Assembly (NCBI GenBank): GCA_003455655.1
Contig: DMQP01000184.1
Span: 1-6,764, forward strand
Length of the DNA: 6,764 nucleotides
Direction of reading: 5' to 3'
Source of the DNA: Treponema sp.
Lineage (GTDB): Bacteria; Spirochaetota; Spirochaetia; Treponematales; Treponemataceae
Shown piece after piece: positions 6,310 to 6,764 of the stretch. Both the position numbers and the translations under genes were made by a program. Numbering within the stretch: position 1 is the first letter of the stretch; the number at the start of each line of letters is the position of its first letter. The notes below the pieces were generated by a model, which was given only the letters and a program-made list of their open reading frames with translations, ran no database searches and was not told where the DNA came from.

Positions 6310-6340
6310 AGGAAAAGTATTTTTTTTATAGGAGCAAAAC

Positions 6341-6764
6341 ATGACATACACTGCAGAAGTGGAGCATATGTGTCCTCTGGCAAAAGGCGCATATCATGGT
6401 CCAGCACCTATTCCCGAAGAAGGCGAATGGGTAAAGGTAAAGAAAATTGAAGATGTATCGGGATTTACTCACGGTATCGGTTGGTGTGCACCTCAGCAGG
6501 GTGCTTGCAAGCTTTCTTTGAATGTAAAAGACGGCATTATCGAAGAAGCTTTGGTTGAGACTATCGGATGTTCTGGTATGACTCACTCAGCAGCTATGGC
6601 TTCAGAAATTCTCATTGGTAAAACATTGCTTGAAGCTTTGAACACTGACCTTGTATGCGATGCAATCAACACCGCAATGCGCGAACTGTTTATGCAGATT
6701 GTATACGGCCGCACACAGAGTGCTTACTCTAAGGACGGACTTAAAGTTGGTGCTTCTTTGGAAG
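6341..6764 (+). CDS. NifU/IscU-like iron-sulfur cluster scaffold protein (3' end outside window)
   Basis: The frame is open from the ATG at 6341 to the right edge, giving 141 visible residues. AGGAG-type ribosome binding sequence (GGAG, 6331-6334) lies 6 bases upstream. The middle resembles the IscU/NifU scaffold fold by eye: GACKLSLNVKDGIIEEA (54-70), then VETIGCSGMTHSAAMASE (72-89) and LIGKTLLEAL (91-100). These align with the IscU segments around its first two cluster cysteines and the following GKT-L-EA helix. Cysteines are at 11, 49, 56, 77 and 106. Cys56 and Cys77 fit the first two IscU ligands; the usual third His-Cys pair is not recognisable in the visible part. An N-terminal extension carrying Cys11 is also unlike IscU. 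It is probably a divergent scaffold or relative of unknown partner. It is transcribed away from the GntR operon, and shared regulation is not evident. Confidence 0.72.
   Translation, partial: MTYTAEVEHMCPLAKGAYHGPAPIPEEGEWVKVKKIEDVSGFTHGIGWCAPQQGACKLSLNVKDGIIEEALVETIGCSGMTHSAAMASEILIGKTLLEALNTDLVCDAINTAMRELFMQIVYGRTQSAYSKDGLKVGASLE

Noticed and set aside
6295..6327. A/T-rich inverted repeat with T-run before the NifU-like gene, possible terminator
   Set aside because: The stem is nearly all A-T with mismatches, too weak for a terminator, and would sit in the gene's own promoter and leader.
6201..6407. Minus-strand open frame across the divergent control region
   Set aside because: It overlaps the promoter, operator and the start of the NifU-like gene, and its Lys/Leu-rich sequence comes from the T-tracts.
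6247..6586. Other open frames overlapping the NifU-like gene (6247-6450 plus, 6326-6586 minus)
   Set aside because: Out of frame with, or opposite to, the frame at 6341, which has a good ribosome binding site and family motifs.

Overview
The window looks like a chromosomal stretch from a moderately AT-rich, diderm (Gram-negative-type) bacterium. A TolC-family outer-membrane efflux gene implies an outer membrane. A GntR/YtrA-type regulator with an ABC exporter is common in Firmicutes and also seen in spirochaetes, and the unusual NifU-like protein at the right edge fits both. Together these suggest a spirochaete such as a Treponema relative. That is an inference from gene content, not a taxonomic result.

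Layout. (1) 1-1284, plus strand: the 3' part of a TolC-family outer-membrane channel gene whose start lies left of the window. (2) 1285-1425: a 141-base gap with a weak promoter candidate, three consecutive hairpins (the second followed by a T-run, the third burying the ribosome binding site of the next gene), and a relatively GC-rich core. (3) 1426-4244, plus strand: a tight two-gene operon, dat (L-2,4-diaminobutyrate:2-oxoglutarate aminotransferase) and ddc (L-2,4-diaminobutyrate decarboxylase), 2 bases apart. (4) 4243-4281: a hairpin with T-runs on both strands, ending the dat-ddc operon and the convergent operon to its right. (5) 4294-6182, minus strand: a three-gene operon transcribed right to left, consisting of a YtrA-type GntR repressor, an ABC ATPase and a six-helix ABC permease. 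(6) 6183-6340: a divergent control region with a near-consensus minus-strand promoter (TTGACA, 17 bases, TATTAT), a perfect 11-bp inverted repeat over its -10 box, A-tracts just upstream of its -35 box, and a weaker plus-strand promoter. (7) 6341 to the right edge, plus strand: the 5' part of a NifU/IscU-like iron-sulfur scaffold gene, cut by the window end.

How the parts work together. Dat moves an amino group from glutamate to aspartate 4-semialdehyde to give L-2,4-diaminobutyrate, and Ddc decarboxylates that to 1,3-diaminopropane, so the pair is a complete two-step route to a C3 diamine. The GntR-ATPase-permease operon has the architecture of a self-repressed stress- or antibiotic-responsive exporter: the regulator is the first gene and the inverted repeat sits where its binding would block its own promoter. 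No gap exceeds about 160 bases. I saw no rRNA, CRISPR array or insertion sequence and recognised no tRNA. Nothing in the coding content looks like a wholly new system. The most interesting non-coding items are the structured dat leader and the operator/promoter of the GntR operon.
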